Shown: positions 33,635 through 42,015 of the stretch, piece by piece
Layout: each line of letters starts with the position of its first letter
Numbering within the stretch: position 1 is the first letter of the stretch
Assembly (NCBI GenBank): GCA_028293325.1
Contig: JAQGPA010000208.1
Span: 1 to 45,499, forward strand
Source: Pedosphaera sp.
Lineage (GTDB): Bacteria > Verrucomicrobiota > Verrucomicrobiia > Limisphaerales > Pedosphaeraceae
Length of the DNA: 45,499 nucleotides
Direction: 5' to 3'
Made by a program: the position numbers and the translations under genes
Notes under the pieces: model-generated
Seen by the model: the letters and a program-made list of their open reading frames with translations, nothing else
What the model was told of the DNA's origin: nothing
The model's database searches: none

Positions 33635-34800
33635 GCCGGCGCATACTGCATTTGAATTCGATGCTGACCGGCGGCGGCACGGATGATCAGTGCGTGAAGC
33701 TGGCTTTTGGGTTACAGCGGTTGGGCGAGCAGGTCTGGATTGCGGGGCCGGAGGGAAGGGAGTTTTCCAAGGTGATTCGTGAACTCAAGGTGCCGTTTCA
33801 TGTGACGCCACCAGAGGGGCCGCTGAAGATGCAGTTTATCCGCAGCGTGGCGAAGTTCATTCGGCGCGAAAAAATTGAGATTGTGCACGGGCATCATGGG
33901 CGGGACATCTGGCCAACGATTTTGGCGGCGCGACTTTCCGGGATGCGGCCGAAGATTGTTTTAACGCGGCACATGGCCAAGAGCCCCAGTTCCGGGTTCA
34001 GCCGAAGTTTTTTATTGGGACAATGCGATGCGTTGATTGCGGTATCCGAGTTCGTGGCGAAAGTCTTGCGGGAAGGCGTTTATGAACCCAATTCGCCGGA
34101 GGAGGAGCGGCGGGTGCGTCCACCGCTGCGCGGGGATTTGACGAAGATACACGTTATATATGGCGGGATAGACACCGACCGCTTCCGTCCATTGAGTGGG
34201 CCGGAAGTGGCGGCGCAGCGCAAGGAATGGGGACTGGCGCCGGAGCATTTTGCTTTTGCAGTGGCCGGGGGTTACATGTTGCCGCGCGGCAAAGGGCAGC
34301 GGGAATTTCTCGAAGCAGCCGCGCGCATCCATCAACAAGTGCCGCAGGCGCGGTTTCTCATCGTTGGCCGCGGCAACATGGGAGACGTGTTGCGCGCGGA
34401 TATTCAACGACTTGGCTTGGTGGAAAAAGCGTGGCTGACGCCTTATTGCGCCGACATGCCGCGCGCGATGAATGCGATTGATTGCCTGGTGCATCCGCAA
34501 ATCGGAACGGAAGCACTGGGATTGGTGGTGTGCGAAGCCTTTGCCTGCGGGAAGCCGGTGATTGCGTCGGAGCTTGACGGCATTCCCGAAGCGTTCGCGT
34601 ATGGCGGGTGCGGGGAACTGGTCCGGCCGGAGGATGTGGGCGCACTGGCGGCGGCGATGCAACGGCAGGCAAGTGAGCCGCGCCCGACGGAAGCGGCCCG
34701 CGCTGAACTACACCGGCGGGTGAGTGATTCGTTTTCCCTGGGCGCGGTGGCGGAGAAAACGCGCGCGTTTTATCAGCAGCTCAGCGGCAGAGTGCGTTAA
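33631..34800 (+). CDS. Family 4 glycosyltransferase
   Basis: A 389-aa GT-B enzyme. N-terminal domain: ILHLNSMLTGGGTDDQCVKLAFGLQRLGEQVWIAGPEG and later VHGHHGRDIWPTILAA, matching the acceptor domain of GT4 enzymes. The linker contains HVIYGGIDTDRFRPL. The donor site is GTEALGLVVCEAFACGKPVIASELDGIPEAF, which carries the Ex7E motif. It ends with EKTRAFYQQL. The start overlaps the FkbM stop by ATGA. Donor sugar cannot be read from the sequence. It is the last gene of the 30487-34800 operon; a 311-bp gap follows. Confidence 0.87.
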   Translation: MSRRILHLNSMLTGGGTDDQCVKLAFGLQRLGEQVWIAGPEGREFSKVIRELKVPFHVTPPEGPLKMQFIRSVAKFIRREKIEIVHGHHGRDIWPTILAARLSGMRPKIVLTRHMAKSPSSGFSRSFLLGQCDALIAVSEFVAKVLREGVYEPNSPEEERRVRPPLRGDLTKIHVIYGGIDTDRFRPLSGPEVAAQRKEWGLAPEHFAFAVAGGYMLPRGKGQREFLEAAARIHQQVPQARFLIVGRGNMGDVLRADIQRLGLVEKAWLTPYCADMPRAMNAIDCLVHPQIGTEALGLVVCEAFACGKPVIASELDGIPEAFAYGGCGELVRPEDVGALAAAMQRQASEPRPTEAARAELHRRVSDSFSLGAVAEKTRAFYQQLSGRVR

Positions 34801-35111
34801 GCGTAGAAGAAAATAATGACACTTGGCGAACTGCACGGCTTGATTATGCAACGCCCCAATTTCGTCCATAATCAGCCAGACTAGTTTTTTGACGAGGAGC
34901 GGATGCTGAATTTTTCGAGAAGGTATTCACCACGCCGATCCGGCCGGTGGATGATCGTCAAGCGCGCAACCGCGCGCATGAGATATTTTGCCAGGACGCC
35001 GCTCTTAAGGGGGGCCAGCAGCGGGGATTCCTTTCTTGTAGCATTTCGGGCCTGAGGGAGGCTATGCTTTATCCCGGTGCAGGCAGCGATTGCCGATTAG
35101 CCCATGACAGC
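34801..35111. other. 311-bp intergenic region before the perosamine-synthase-like gene
   Basis: No ORF or recognised RNA element is seen. It contains a GC-rich inverted stretch GCGCGCAACCGCGCGC near 34963-34978, and it probably holds the promoter of the downstream three-gene set, but no clear -35/-10 pair can be named. Confidence 0.4.
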
Positions 35112-36227
35112 ATGACAACTTATCACATTCCCGTTTACCAACCGGACCTGTCCGGCAATGAGAAACGTTATGTCCTTGAGTGCCTGGATTCCACCTGGAT
35201 TTCATCCAAGGGCCGGTTCATATCCGAGTTTGAAGGGCGATTTGCCGAATTTGCGGGGGTAACGTATGCGGTCGGGGTTTGCAATGGAACGGTGGCGCTG
35301 CATTTGGCGCTGGTGACGCTGGGTATCGGGCCGGGTGACGAAGTGATTGTGCCCTCACTGACCTACATTGCCGCCGCAAATGCCATTGCATACACCGGGG
35401 CCACGCCAGTGTTTGTGGATTCCCTGCCGGACACCTGGCAAATGGATCCGGCGGACGTCCGGCGCAAGGTCACGCCACGCACCAAAGGCATCATGGCGGT
35501 CCATCTTTATGGACATCCCTGCGATATGGATGCGCTGAGCGCCATCGCCAGCGAACATGACGTATTTTTGATAGAAGACTGTGCAGAAGCTTTTGGTTCC
35601 CGATACAAGGGCCGGCATGTCGGTTCGTTCGGGGACATCGCTGCTTTCAGCTTCTTTGGCAATAAAACCATCACCACCGGCGAAGGCGGCATGGTGGTGA
35701 CCAATGACAAGACACTGTTTGAACGCGCGCGCCATTTCAAAGGGCAGGGGCTCGCGGCGCACCGTGAATATTGGCACGATGTCATCGGTTATAATTATCG
35801 GTTGACCAACATTTGCGCGGCGATTGGCCTGGCCCAACTCGAACGCGCGGACGAATTTATCGCCAAGAAACGCCAACTGGCCAAAATTTATCGCGAGCAA
35901 CTGGCGGATTTGCCCGTGGAAGTGCACGGCGAGTTTGGCGAGGTGACCCACTCCTATTGGATGATATCAATTTTGGTCAAGAAAGCGGCGGAACGCGATC
36001 CGCTGCGCGCCCACCTCGCCAAGAGCGGGATTGAAACGCGCCCGCTGTTTTATCCCGCGCACACCATGCCGATGTATGCCGCCCGTTATCAGCGCCATCC
36101 TCATGCCGAGGATATTGCCTGGCGCGGGATCAACCTGCCCAGTTGGCCGGGGTTAACCTTGAAGCAGGTAAAAGATATCGTTTCGGCCATTCACGATTTT
36201 TTCTCCCAGGCAGGTAAAACCGCCTGA
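35112..36227 (+). CDS. DegT/DnrJ/EryC1 aminotransferase, GDP-perosamine-synthase-like
   Basis: A 371-aa PLP-dependent sugar aminotransferase. It opens with IPVYQPDLSGNEKRYVLECLDSTWISSKG, a stretch very like RfbE/Per (GDP-perosamine synthase). It has NGTVALHLALVTLGIGPGDEVIVPSLTYIA, the PLP-stacking Asp in FLIEDCAEAFGSRY and the Schiff-base lysine in SFFGNKTITTGEGG (Lys185). NYRLTNICAAIGLAQLERADEF is the dimer-interface segment. Per enzymes convert GDP-4-keto-6-deoxymannose to GDP-perosamine; gmd is not in this window, so the substrate assignment is inference. A GNAT acyltransferase follows 10 bp downstream, which would fit N-acylation of the new amino group. ATG 35112 is preferred because the frame upstream looks non-coding. 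Confidence 0.85.
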   Translation: MTTYHIPVYQPDLSGNEKRYVLECLDSTWISSKGRFISEFEGRFAEFAGVTYAVGVCNGTVALHLALVTLGIGPGDEVIVPSLTYIAAANAIAYTGATPVFVDSLPDTWQMDPADVRRKVTPRTKGIMAVHLYGHPCDMDALSAIASEHDVFLIEDCAEAFGSRYKGRHVGSFGDIAAFSFFGNKTITTGEGGMVVTNDKTLFERARHFKGQGLAAHREYWHDVIGYNYRLTNICAAIGLAQLERADEFIAKKRQLAKIYREQLADLPVEVHGEFGEVTHSYWMISILVKKAAERDPLRAHLAKSGIETRPLFYPAHTMPMYAARYQRHPHAEDIAWRGINLPSWPGLTLKQVKDIVSAIHDFFSQAGKTA

Positions 36228-36237
36228 CCGGTGCAAC

Positions 36238-36759
36238 ATGGGTAATCCAACCGACCCTGCGGCCTCCAGTTCTCCAGCGTGTCGTGCTATTCGTCCGGAA
36301 GATGCCGAAGCCCTGTCCCGTTTTTTTGAGCGGTTACGGGCCCAAGGGGTTGAAAAGTTTTTTCATCCCCATCCATTCACGGCAGAGGAAGCGGCCAAGC
36401 GCGCAGCTGATACCGGGCGTGATTTTTATTGTTTGCTGACGCAGGAAAATGAAATCATGGGTTACGGAATGCTGCGAGGTTGGGACGCTGGTTATGCCAT
36501 TCCCAGTCTGGGCATTGTCATTGATCCCGGGGCGCAAGGGCACGGTCATGGCCGGCGATTGATGGAATTTCTGCACACAACTGCGCGGCAACGCGGGGCC
36601 AGCCACATCCGGCTCAAGGTGTATTTGGAAAACATCAGGGCGATGACGCTGTATCGGTCGCTGGGGTACGTGTTTCAAAGCGAGGAAGGCGGACAAGCTG
36701 TGGGATTGCTCGCGCTGACACCGACGAATGCCGCGTCGCAAAAGGAGAGTGCCGAGTGA
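36238..36759 (+). CDS. GNAT family N-acyltransferase
   Basis: A 173-aa GNAT domain protein. Acyl-CoA site: LGIVIDPGAQGHGHGRRLMEFLHTTA, with the Q/R-x-x-G-x-G/A pattern (QGHGHG), followed by IRLKVYLENIRAMTLYRSLGYVF, the usual motif B. The N-terminal CRAIRPEDAEALSRFFERL is a standard GNAT opening. Placed directly after a perosamine-synthase-like gene, it may acetylate or otherwise acylate the 4-amino sugar; known perosamine acyltransferases are mostly of another fold, so this is tentative. The next gene starts with GTG inside its stop region (GTGA overlap), so the three genes are coupled. Confidence 0.85.
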   Translation: MGNPTDPAASSSPACRAIRPEDAEALSRFFERLRAQGVEKFFHPHPFTAEEAAKRAADTGRDFYCLLTQENEIMGYGMLRGWDAGYAIPSLGIVIDPGAQGHGHGRRLMEFLHTTARQRGASHIRLKVYLENIRAMTLYRSLGYVFQSEEGGQAVGLLALTPTNAASQKESAE

Positions 36760-37961
36760 AGATTGGGATTCTGGCCACTGACTTTATTAACTGGGGCGGC
36801 GGCATCGATTTTTTGCGGATGGTGATCGATTCGTTGCTGGTGGCCGAGCGCTCGGAAAACACTGAATTTCATCTCCTGATCCCTGATTTCGGACCGCGTT
36901 TGGCGTGGCGCAAGTTTCGGAGACAAACCAAACGGAACGTGCGTTCGTTCTTTTCCGGTAAACGGGTTGCCGAGGAGAACACGCCTGAGTCCGCCATTAT
37001 TGCCCACGCCTTTTCCGAGTTTCAGGGTCGCATCCGCATTCAACACATTGACATTGGCCGGGGCGCGCTTAGCCGCGCCGCCAAACGGCTGAAACTGGAT
37101 GTGGTGCTGCCGGCAGTGCATTCGCTGGGAGTGGGTTTTCCGCGTCCCTGGGTGGCGTACGCCTACGATTTCCAACACAAATATTTGCCGCAGCACTTCA
37201 CGCCTGACAGTTGCCGCTCGCGCGACGAACACTTTGCCGATCTGTTGACGCAGGCGCGGGCGGTGATCGTGAATTCCCGGGCCGCGGCGGAAGACATTGC
37301 GAAGTTTGTGCCGCAGGGAACGGCACGAGTGTTTGCGTTGCCGTTTGCGCCTGCGCCCAATCCGGATTGGCTGGAGGATGGTCCGGATATACTGCCGCGT
37401 TACGGCGTAGCGGCCCCGTTCTTTATCATTTCCAATCAATTTTGGGCGCACAAGGATCACGCCACCGCGTTTGAAGCATTCCGGCTGGTGGCGGCGGAGA
37501 ACGCACAGGTTACGCTGGTTTGCACCGGCAGCACACTTGGTTCGCGCGATCCCGAGCATGTTCCGCAATTGCTTGCCCGGTTGAAGAGTTGGGGGCTGGA
37601 GCAGCGCGTCAGCATTCTCGGCCTGATTCCCAAACGGGACCAGATCGAACTCATGAAGAATGCCTGTGCAGTCATTCAGCCAACACTGTTTGAAGGCGGG
37701 CCGGGCGGTGGAGCAGTTTACGATGCCGTGTCATTGGGGCTGCCGGCGATTATTTCGGATATAGCGGTGAATCGGGAGATCACAGACCGGGGCATCGTAT
37801 TTTTTCCAGCGGGTGATGCGATGGCGCTGGCCGGACACATGAAGGCGGCGCTGGCTGCGCCGCGCAACCGAGCGTCCGCCAGCGAGCTTGTCGCGATGGG
37901 AAAACGTCGCCGGGTGGAGTGTGGTGAATGGCTTTGGCGGGCCATTGATGCCGTGGTCTGA
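36756..37961 (+). CDS. Family 4 glycosyltransferase
   Basis: A 401-aa GT-B enzyme with a GTG start overlapping the GNAT stop and preceded by AAAGGAG. N-terminal MKIGILATDFINWGGGIDFLRMVIDSLL is the first Rossmann strand and loop. The mid region PWVAYAYDFQHKYLPQHFTPDSCRSRDEHFADLL is typical of a group of mannosyltransferase-like GT4 enzymes. The donor site shows FFIISNQFWAHKDHATAFEAFRLV, RVSILGLIPKRDQIELMKNACAVIQPTLFEGGPGGG (first Glu of the Ex7E motif) and AVSLGLPAIISDIAVNREI. It may transfer the amino sugar made by the two preceding enzymes (inference from coupling). Confidence 0.85.
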   Translation: MKIGILATDFINWGGGIDFLRMVIDSLLVAERSENTEFHLLIPDFGPRLAWRKFRRQTKRNVRSFFSGKRVAEENTPESAIIAHAFSEFQGRIRIQHIDIGRGALSRAAKRLKLDVVLPAVHSLGVGFPRPWVAYAYDFQHKYLPQHFTPDSCRSRDEHFADLLTQARAVIVNSRAAAEDIAKFVPQGTARVFALPFAPAPNPDWLEDGPDILPRYGVAAPFFIISNQFWAHKDHATAFEAFRLVAAENAQVTLVCTGSTLGSRDPEHVPQLLARLKSWGLEQRVSILGLIPKRDQIELMKNACAVIQPTLFEGGPGGGAVYDAVSLGLPAIISDIAVNREITDRGIVFFPAGDAMALAGHMKAALAAPRNRASASELVAMGKRRRVECGEWLWRAIDAVV

Positions 37962-37991
37962 GCGAGGGAAAAGCCGCGGCCCCACCCAGGG

Positions 37992-38828
37992 CTAATCTTG
38001 CGCTTTCACCTGAAGTTGACGGGTGATGTGCTCGAAGTCTTTAAGAAGCCGCGAACCATGCTTCTTGCGGTAGCGGCGCGCCAGTTTTTCACGTGATTTG
38101 TGGCAGGACTTCAGCAGGCGGTCAGAAACCTTCTCGCGCGAGAACAGATGCAGGTCGCAGTCATTGCTGGCCAAATGATAGCCGTAGTGACGGGCAATAA
38201 GCTCCAGGCTGCGACGGGTGTAAAAGGCCACGTGTTGTCCGTTGTCCACGAAGTACCACCAGTCGGGCGCCTGGTCCTGATACAGCAGCGTGGAAAACAG
38301 GAGATGCCGGGGCGAGAGCTGGAAGAGATCGCCAAAATTCTTGAGCGGGTCCGGAAGATGTTCGGCAACTTCAAAAGCGGTCACGCAAGCCCAGGCTGGC
38401 GGCAGGCCCGATTCCTTTCTTTCGAAACCACGTGCAAACACGTTCTCCGCAAAGGGGTCGTCATAGAAGAAATTCAATCCGTCATCGCGGCAAAGCCGCA
38501 CCAACAGACCAGTGCCGGCACCCCAGTCCAGGCAAGGTTCAGCGGGTCCGATGCCCAACCGATAGGCGAGGGCGGTGGTGGTTTGGGCGGTCCAGATGGA
38601 GCGGCCAGCCATGCCCACATCACTTTGGAAATTTGTATTTTGATACGCCTCCTGCAACCAGTAAGGCGTTTCGGTTTGCACATGACCGCAGGCTGGGCAT
38701 TTGTAGTAGCCCACTTTCCGGCGGCCCAGAATCAGCTTGGAAAAAAACAGCGGGGCTGGCTGGGCACAGACCCGGCAGGAAACTGAACCGGGGATTTCTC
38801 GTGCTTCGGGCGGGGCGGGGACTCCCAT
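37992..38828 (-). CDS. SAM-dependent methyltransferase with N-terminal zinc ribbon
   Basis: A 278-aa protein. The N-terminus contains CRVC...CPACGH (a probable zinc ribbon), like many sugar methyltransferases. SAM motif I is CLDWGAGTGLLVRLCRDDGL, and ACVTAFEVAEHLPDPLKNF follows at the expected place. The end is basic and helical (KSREKLARRYRKKHGSRLLKDFEHI). The ATG at 38828 is preferred because it avoids the overlap that the GTG at 38858 would cause. It is 5 bp after the previous minus-strand stop, so it is co-transcribed with the methyltransferase gene at 38834. It converges with the GT4 gene that ends at 37961. Confidence 0.82.
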   Translation of the reverse strand: MGVPAPPEAREIPGSVSCRVCAQPAPLFFSKLILGRRKVGYYKCPACGHVQTETPYWLQEAYQNTNFQSDVGMAGRSIWTAQTTTALAYRLGIGPAEPCLDWGAGTGLLVRLCRDDGLNFFYDDPFAENVFARGFERKESGLPPAWACVTAFEVAEHLPDPLKNFGDLFQLSPRHLLFSTLLYQDQAPDWWYFVDNGQHVAFYTRRSLELIARHYGYHLASNDCDLHLFSREKVSDRLLKSCHKSREKLARRYRKKHGSRLLKDFEHITRQLQVKAQD

Positions 38829-38833
38829 AAGTG

Positions 38834-39670
38834 TTATTTTTTTAATTCCAGGCAACACACCGCCCGTGCAGCCGCGGCAAAATCCGCGTCATAGTCTTTG
38901 GAGTGGTGAATGTCAAAAATCGTGGCATGCGCAGTATCCAAGGCGTTGGAATTGCGCCAGCCATCCGGTTGGTAAAGAAAATAGTCAGCGGTATGGCTGG
39001 CAGGCTTGAAGGCGGTGATCACGCTCTCGATCATGCGCTGATCGAAAACCTGGAACCAGCCATGGTTCACGGCCTTGCCAAAGGGCACGCTCAGGTAGAG
39101 CGTGCCGCCGGGTTTCAACACACGGTGGAGTTCCCGCACGGCGGGCAGGTAGTCCTCTGGTTGGGCTTCCTTGTTGGCAACAGCGGCGGTGTAGAGCAAG
39201 GTGTTGTCCAGTCCGACGTGTTCCAAGGTGGAAAGACATACGGTCCAGTCAAACCATTGGTCGCGGTACGGAAGGCGGCGCAGGTCATCGAAGACGTAAG
39301 AGATGCCTTGTTTCCAAAAGCAATCCCCCTCGGGCGCCAAGGTGCAAATGTGAAACTTTTTGGACTTTAATGAGGGATGACCGACCAAAAAATCCGCGTT
39401 CAAGACAGAACCGGCATCGAGCAAGGTGCCGGGGCCGGCCGGCAAGCGGGAAAAAAGCCACGGGTATTCGACGATGCGTTCATCGAGTCGAAAGCCAAAG
39501 CCGGCGGGAAGTTTATCCGGTCGAAAGTCGTCCGAGCGCAGGACGCGGGAGATTTCGTGGACTTTGTATTCCCCGTAGCCCCGGGTCCACGGTTTCATGC
39601 CTGAACGTTGAAAGTGCCGGCGCTTCCAGGCTTTGCGCAGATTTCTGAGAGTTGGGCGTAATTGAGTCAC
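38834..39670 (-). CDS. SAM-dependent methyltransferase
   Basis: A class I methyltransferase-like protein of about 278 residues. Motif I reads GTLLDAGSVLNADFLVGHP, in which the usual GxGxG is changed to AGSVLN, a form seen in some glycan-cluster methyltransferases. DQWFDWTVCLSTLEHVGLD and LPAVRELHRVLKPGGTLYLSVPFG are clear motif II/III equivalents. The C-terminal part is FDQRMIESVITAFKP...YFLYQPDGW. The start is uncertain: GTG 39670 or ATG 39598; the frame continues upstream into the previous gene and that part is unlikely to be coding. It is followed at 5 bp by a second methyltransferase. Confidence 0.75.
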   Translation of the reverse strand: MTQLRPTLRNLRKAWKRRHFQRSGMKPWTRGYGEYKVHEISRVLRSDDFRPDKLPAGFGFRLDERIVEYPWLFSRLPAGPGTLLDAGSVLNADFLVGHPSLKSKKFHICTLAPEGDCFWKQGISYVFDDLRRLPYRDQWFDWTVCLSTLEHVGLDNTLLYTAAVANKEAQPEDYLPAVRELHRVLKPGGTLYLSVPFGKAVNHGWFQVFDQRMIESVITAFKPASHTADYFLYQPDGWRNSNALDTAHATIFDIHHSKDYDADFAAAARAVCCLELKK

Positions 39671-39723
39671 AAAGATTGAAACTACGGTGGTATTTAGGAT
39701 ATTCCGGTTTGTTTGTTCAACCT

Positions 39724-40692
39724 TTATCTCGGCAGTGGAGAGCCGAGCAGGCGAAAGGTGTGGAGTTGCTGACGGGCGCGGTTGCGGCGCCAGCGGGCGA
39801 TGATGGCGGCCGGATTCAGCACCCAAGGGAAGGATTGGTGGCGAAAATCATCGAAGGCGTTTTTCTGGCTTAGATATTCGGTGAGGGTTTGGAGGCATTG
39901 GGTCCATTTAATGGATTGCAATTCCGCAGGCGTGACCGTGCCATTGGCCAGCCATTGTTCCGTGGCTTCGCGCAGGATTTTGTCCTGCGAGGGTGGAGGG
40001 CTGGCAGATTTGCCTTGGACCGAGTCGGTGGGCGGATGGACGAGGAAGGAGGAAAATTTTTCAGGCACGACGCCCCAGCGGATTTCTGGCGCGTGCAGGA
40101 GACCCCAGATGCCGTCGCCCGCACCGCGGAAAGTGGTGGGAAAGGGAAATTTTTGGAGGGTTTGGGTCCGGTACACATTGCTGGCCGAACTGCCGAGCAA
40201 TGCGCCGGTGGCGTGCGTGGCGGCAAAAAGCATGGCTTCGAGCTTGTGCAAGCGGCTTGGCTGGGTGATGCGCAGAGTGGCGATGAGGTCATCGATGGGC
40301 CAGGGAATATCAGGGAGCGCCCGGCCCGCCGGGTCGCGGAAGGTTGGTTTGCTGATGACGACGTCGCAGTCAAGCGATTGGGCGGTGTGCAATAATTGTT
40401 CCAAACCGGGACGGGTGATCAGGTCACCCGTGGTGGCCATAAAGACAAAGGGAGAGCGGATGTGGGCGATGCCGTGGTTCCAGGAGTCGTAGAGGCCGGG
40501 CGGATGAGTGAGGAAAGAGACGCGGGGATGCGCGAGATGTTCGCGCAGGTATTCGACGGTGCCATCGGTGGAGAAGCTGTCCACGACCACGACTTGCTCC
40601 GACTGGTCGAGCCAGCTCCGCAGGCCATCCAGATGCGCGGGCAAATAGGGACGGGAATTTTTGGTGGGGATGACGACTCCCAGCGGCAGCAT
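39724..40692 (-). CDS. Family 2 glycosyltransferase
   Basis: A 322-aa GT-A enzyme: LGVVIPTKNSRPYLPAHLDGLRSWLDQSEQVVVVDSFSTDGTVEYL (about residues 4-48), then SWNHGIAHIRSPFVFMATTGDLITRPGLEQLL. The TTGD stretch takes the metal-motif position, which is unusual since the canonical DxD is not seen. CDVVISKPTFRDP and GALLGSSASNVYRTQTLQKFPFPTTF form the acceptor side. The last 80 residues are helical with a basic end. It belongs to the minus-strand run 40692-37992. Confidence 0.8.
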   Translation of the reverse strand: MLPLGVVIPTKNSRPYLPAHLDGLRSWLDQSEQVVVVDSFSTDGTVEYLREHLAHPRVSFLTHPPGLYDSWNHGIAHIRSPFVFMATTGDLITRPGLEQLLHTAQSLDCDVVISKPTFRDPAGRALPDIPWPIDDLIATLRITQPSRLHKLEAMLFAATHATGALLGSSASNVYRTQTLQKFPFPTTFRGAGDGIWGLLHAPEIRWGVVPEKFSSFLVHPPTDSVQGKSASPPPSQDKILREATEQWLANGTVTPAELQSIKWTQCLQTLTEYLSQKNAFDDFRHQSFPWVLNPAAIIARWRRNRARQQLHTFRLLGSPLPR

Positions 40693-40749
40693 CAGATGGT
40701 TGATGAAAGGTTATGGTTGCGCAATGAATGCGGGCAGCGCGATGAACCA

Positions 40750-40789
40750 CCCGGCGCGACCCGCAAGTTGAATTTACGGGTGCGCCGGG
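40750..40789. other. Long GC-rich hairpin after the second sulfotransferase
   Basis: CCCGGCGCGACCCG (40750-40763) pairs with CGGGTGCGCCGGG (40777-40789) with a one-base bulge and a 13-nt loop. It lies about 60 bp past the sulfotransferase stop on the minus strand, as a terminator would, but has no T-run. Confidence 0.4.
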
Positions 40790-40847
40790 CCGGGGTAAAG
40801 ACCAAAGGGCGAGGCGGACGGCGTGGCGGTTTTGCGAGCGACGCGGG

Positions 40848-41654
40848 TTACAACAGATAGCCGCATTGGCGAAGCACGCTGCCGGATTCCTTGATGAAAG
40901 CGTTGAGAGCGTCCGAAGGCATTTCATCCTTGTAGCTGCCCACGGCGCCACGCCTTCTGAAGGCTTTGTCTTTTGGCCAGAGTGGACTGCAGGGGCCTTC
41001 GACGGCTTCCTTGGCCTGCATTTTTTCAAAGGCGGTGCTTTCGGCAATTTGTTGGAGGAATTCAGGCGAGCGTTTCAGCCCGGCAAAATCGCAGAAGCGT
41101 TGCAATTCGAGCGCGGTGTTGGTTTTCAGATCCTCATATTTGATGACGATCATTTCGGCATGAAAGGGGTTGGCGAGCCAGGCTTGAATGTGCTCGTGCC
41201 ACTTGCCGGGGAACTGCGACCGGTCCGCAGTTACGAGTCCGAGAAAATCGTATTTTTTGCGCTCCAAGGCTTCGCGGTAATGAAGAAGGGAAACCATGGC
41301 GTCCCGACCATCGCGCATCAAATAAACGACGCGCCGGAAGTCAGGCCGGGGAAGGGAGTGGGATTTAAAAAACGCGTTTTTGCCGTAACGCTTGTAATAG
41401 CGGACGGCATGCGAATCCGGAACGAGATCTTGAACGAGATGGAGCGGGGCAAATTCCGGCAGAGCGCCGAAGGCGATGCCCGCGACCAAATCCTGGAACC
41501 AGGTGTTGCCGGATTTGGGATAGCCCACGATGAAAATATCGTTGGGAAGGAATTGATCAATGGGGGTGAAACCGGTTGGAATCGCCTGACCGTGAGTCTT
41601 GTTGCGAAGCCACCGGAACAGTTTTGTGACGGGTGTTTTCTGAAGGGCTTTCAT
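40848..41654 (-). CDS. Sulfotransferase domain protein
   Basis: A 268-aa PAPS-dependent sulfotransferase (Sulfotransfer_1 type). 5'-phosphosulfate loop: FIVGYPKSGNTWFQDLVAG (41-59). The 3'-phosphate region is RRVVYLMRDGRDAMVSLLHYREAL, with the Arg and Ser expected to bind PAPS. PFHAEMIVIKYEDLKTN precedes the C-terminal helical part, and the last helix block matches the cytosolic arylsulfotransferase layout. It is shorter and distinct from the sulfotransferase at 24037, so the glycan may be sulfated at two positions or on two sugars (inference). No signal peptide is seen. Confidence 0.87.
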   Translation of the reverse strand: MKALQKTPVTKLFRWLRNKTHGQAIPTGFTPIDQFLPNDIFIVGYPKSGNTWFQDLVAGIAFGALPEFAPLHLVQDLVPDSHAVRYYKRYGKNAFFKSHSLPRPDFRRVVYLMRDGRDAMVSLLHYREALERKKYDFLGLVTADRSQFPGKWHEHIQAWLANPFHAEMIVIKYEDLKTNTALELQRFCDFAGLKRSPEFLQQIAESTAFEKMQAKEAVEGPCSPLWPKDKAFRRRGAVGSYKDEMPSDALNAFIKESGSVLRQCGYLL

Positions 41655-41988
41655 GCGATCTGATTAAAAGGTGCCAGTGTGCGCGGGTCAGCGCGCGTCA
41701 TGACTGACACTGTTTTGAGCCTAGCATTTAATAGAGGAGCAGAAAAGCATTTTCGTTCTGCCTGGTGTGCCGGTTTGTTGGTTTTAAAGCAGCTCATGCC
41801 AATCGGTTTTATTTTCCAGTCATATTTAATGATGCGCAGTTACACCCAATAAGACTCCAAGGGTTGGCAAATGGTTACATTCCGAATGCAGGGATTTATA
41901 AGCAGGTGCTCTAAACGGTGTCTGGACAAGAGGGTTGGCGGGGCTAAAATCCCCGGGTGAAGTTTTGTCATTGCAAATGCGGATTTAA
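41655..41988. other. 334-bp intergenic region
   Basis: It lies between the divergent sulfotransferase and deacetylase genes. It is more AT-rich than its surroundings and holds the CGGGG/CCCCG element at 41939-41955. A GCAGAA/TTCTGC inverted repeat lies near 41743-41762. It probably carries the promoters of both genes, but none is clear enough to name. Confidence 0.4.
41939..41955. repeat. CGGGG/CCCCG hairpin element
   Basis: 5-bp arms with a 7-nt AT-rich loop (CTAAAAT), similar in layout to the elements at 19236, 24003 and 25182. Confidence 0.35.
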
Positions 41989-42015
41989 ATGCCAGCGGGT
42001 GGCTGGGAATGCCAG

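Noticed and set aside
34947..35111. 55-residue N-terminal extension of the perosamine-synthase-like enzyme
   Set aside because: Family members start directly with the IPVYQP-like segment; the extension is not conserved-looking.
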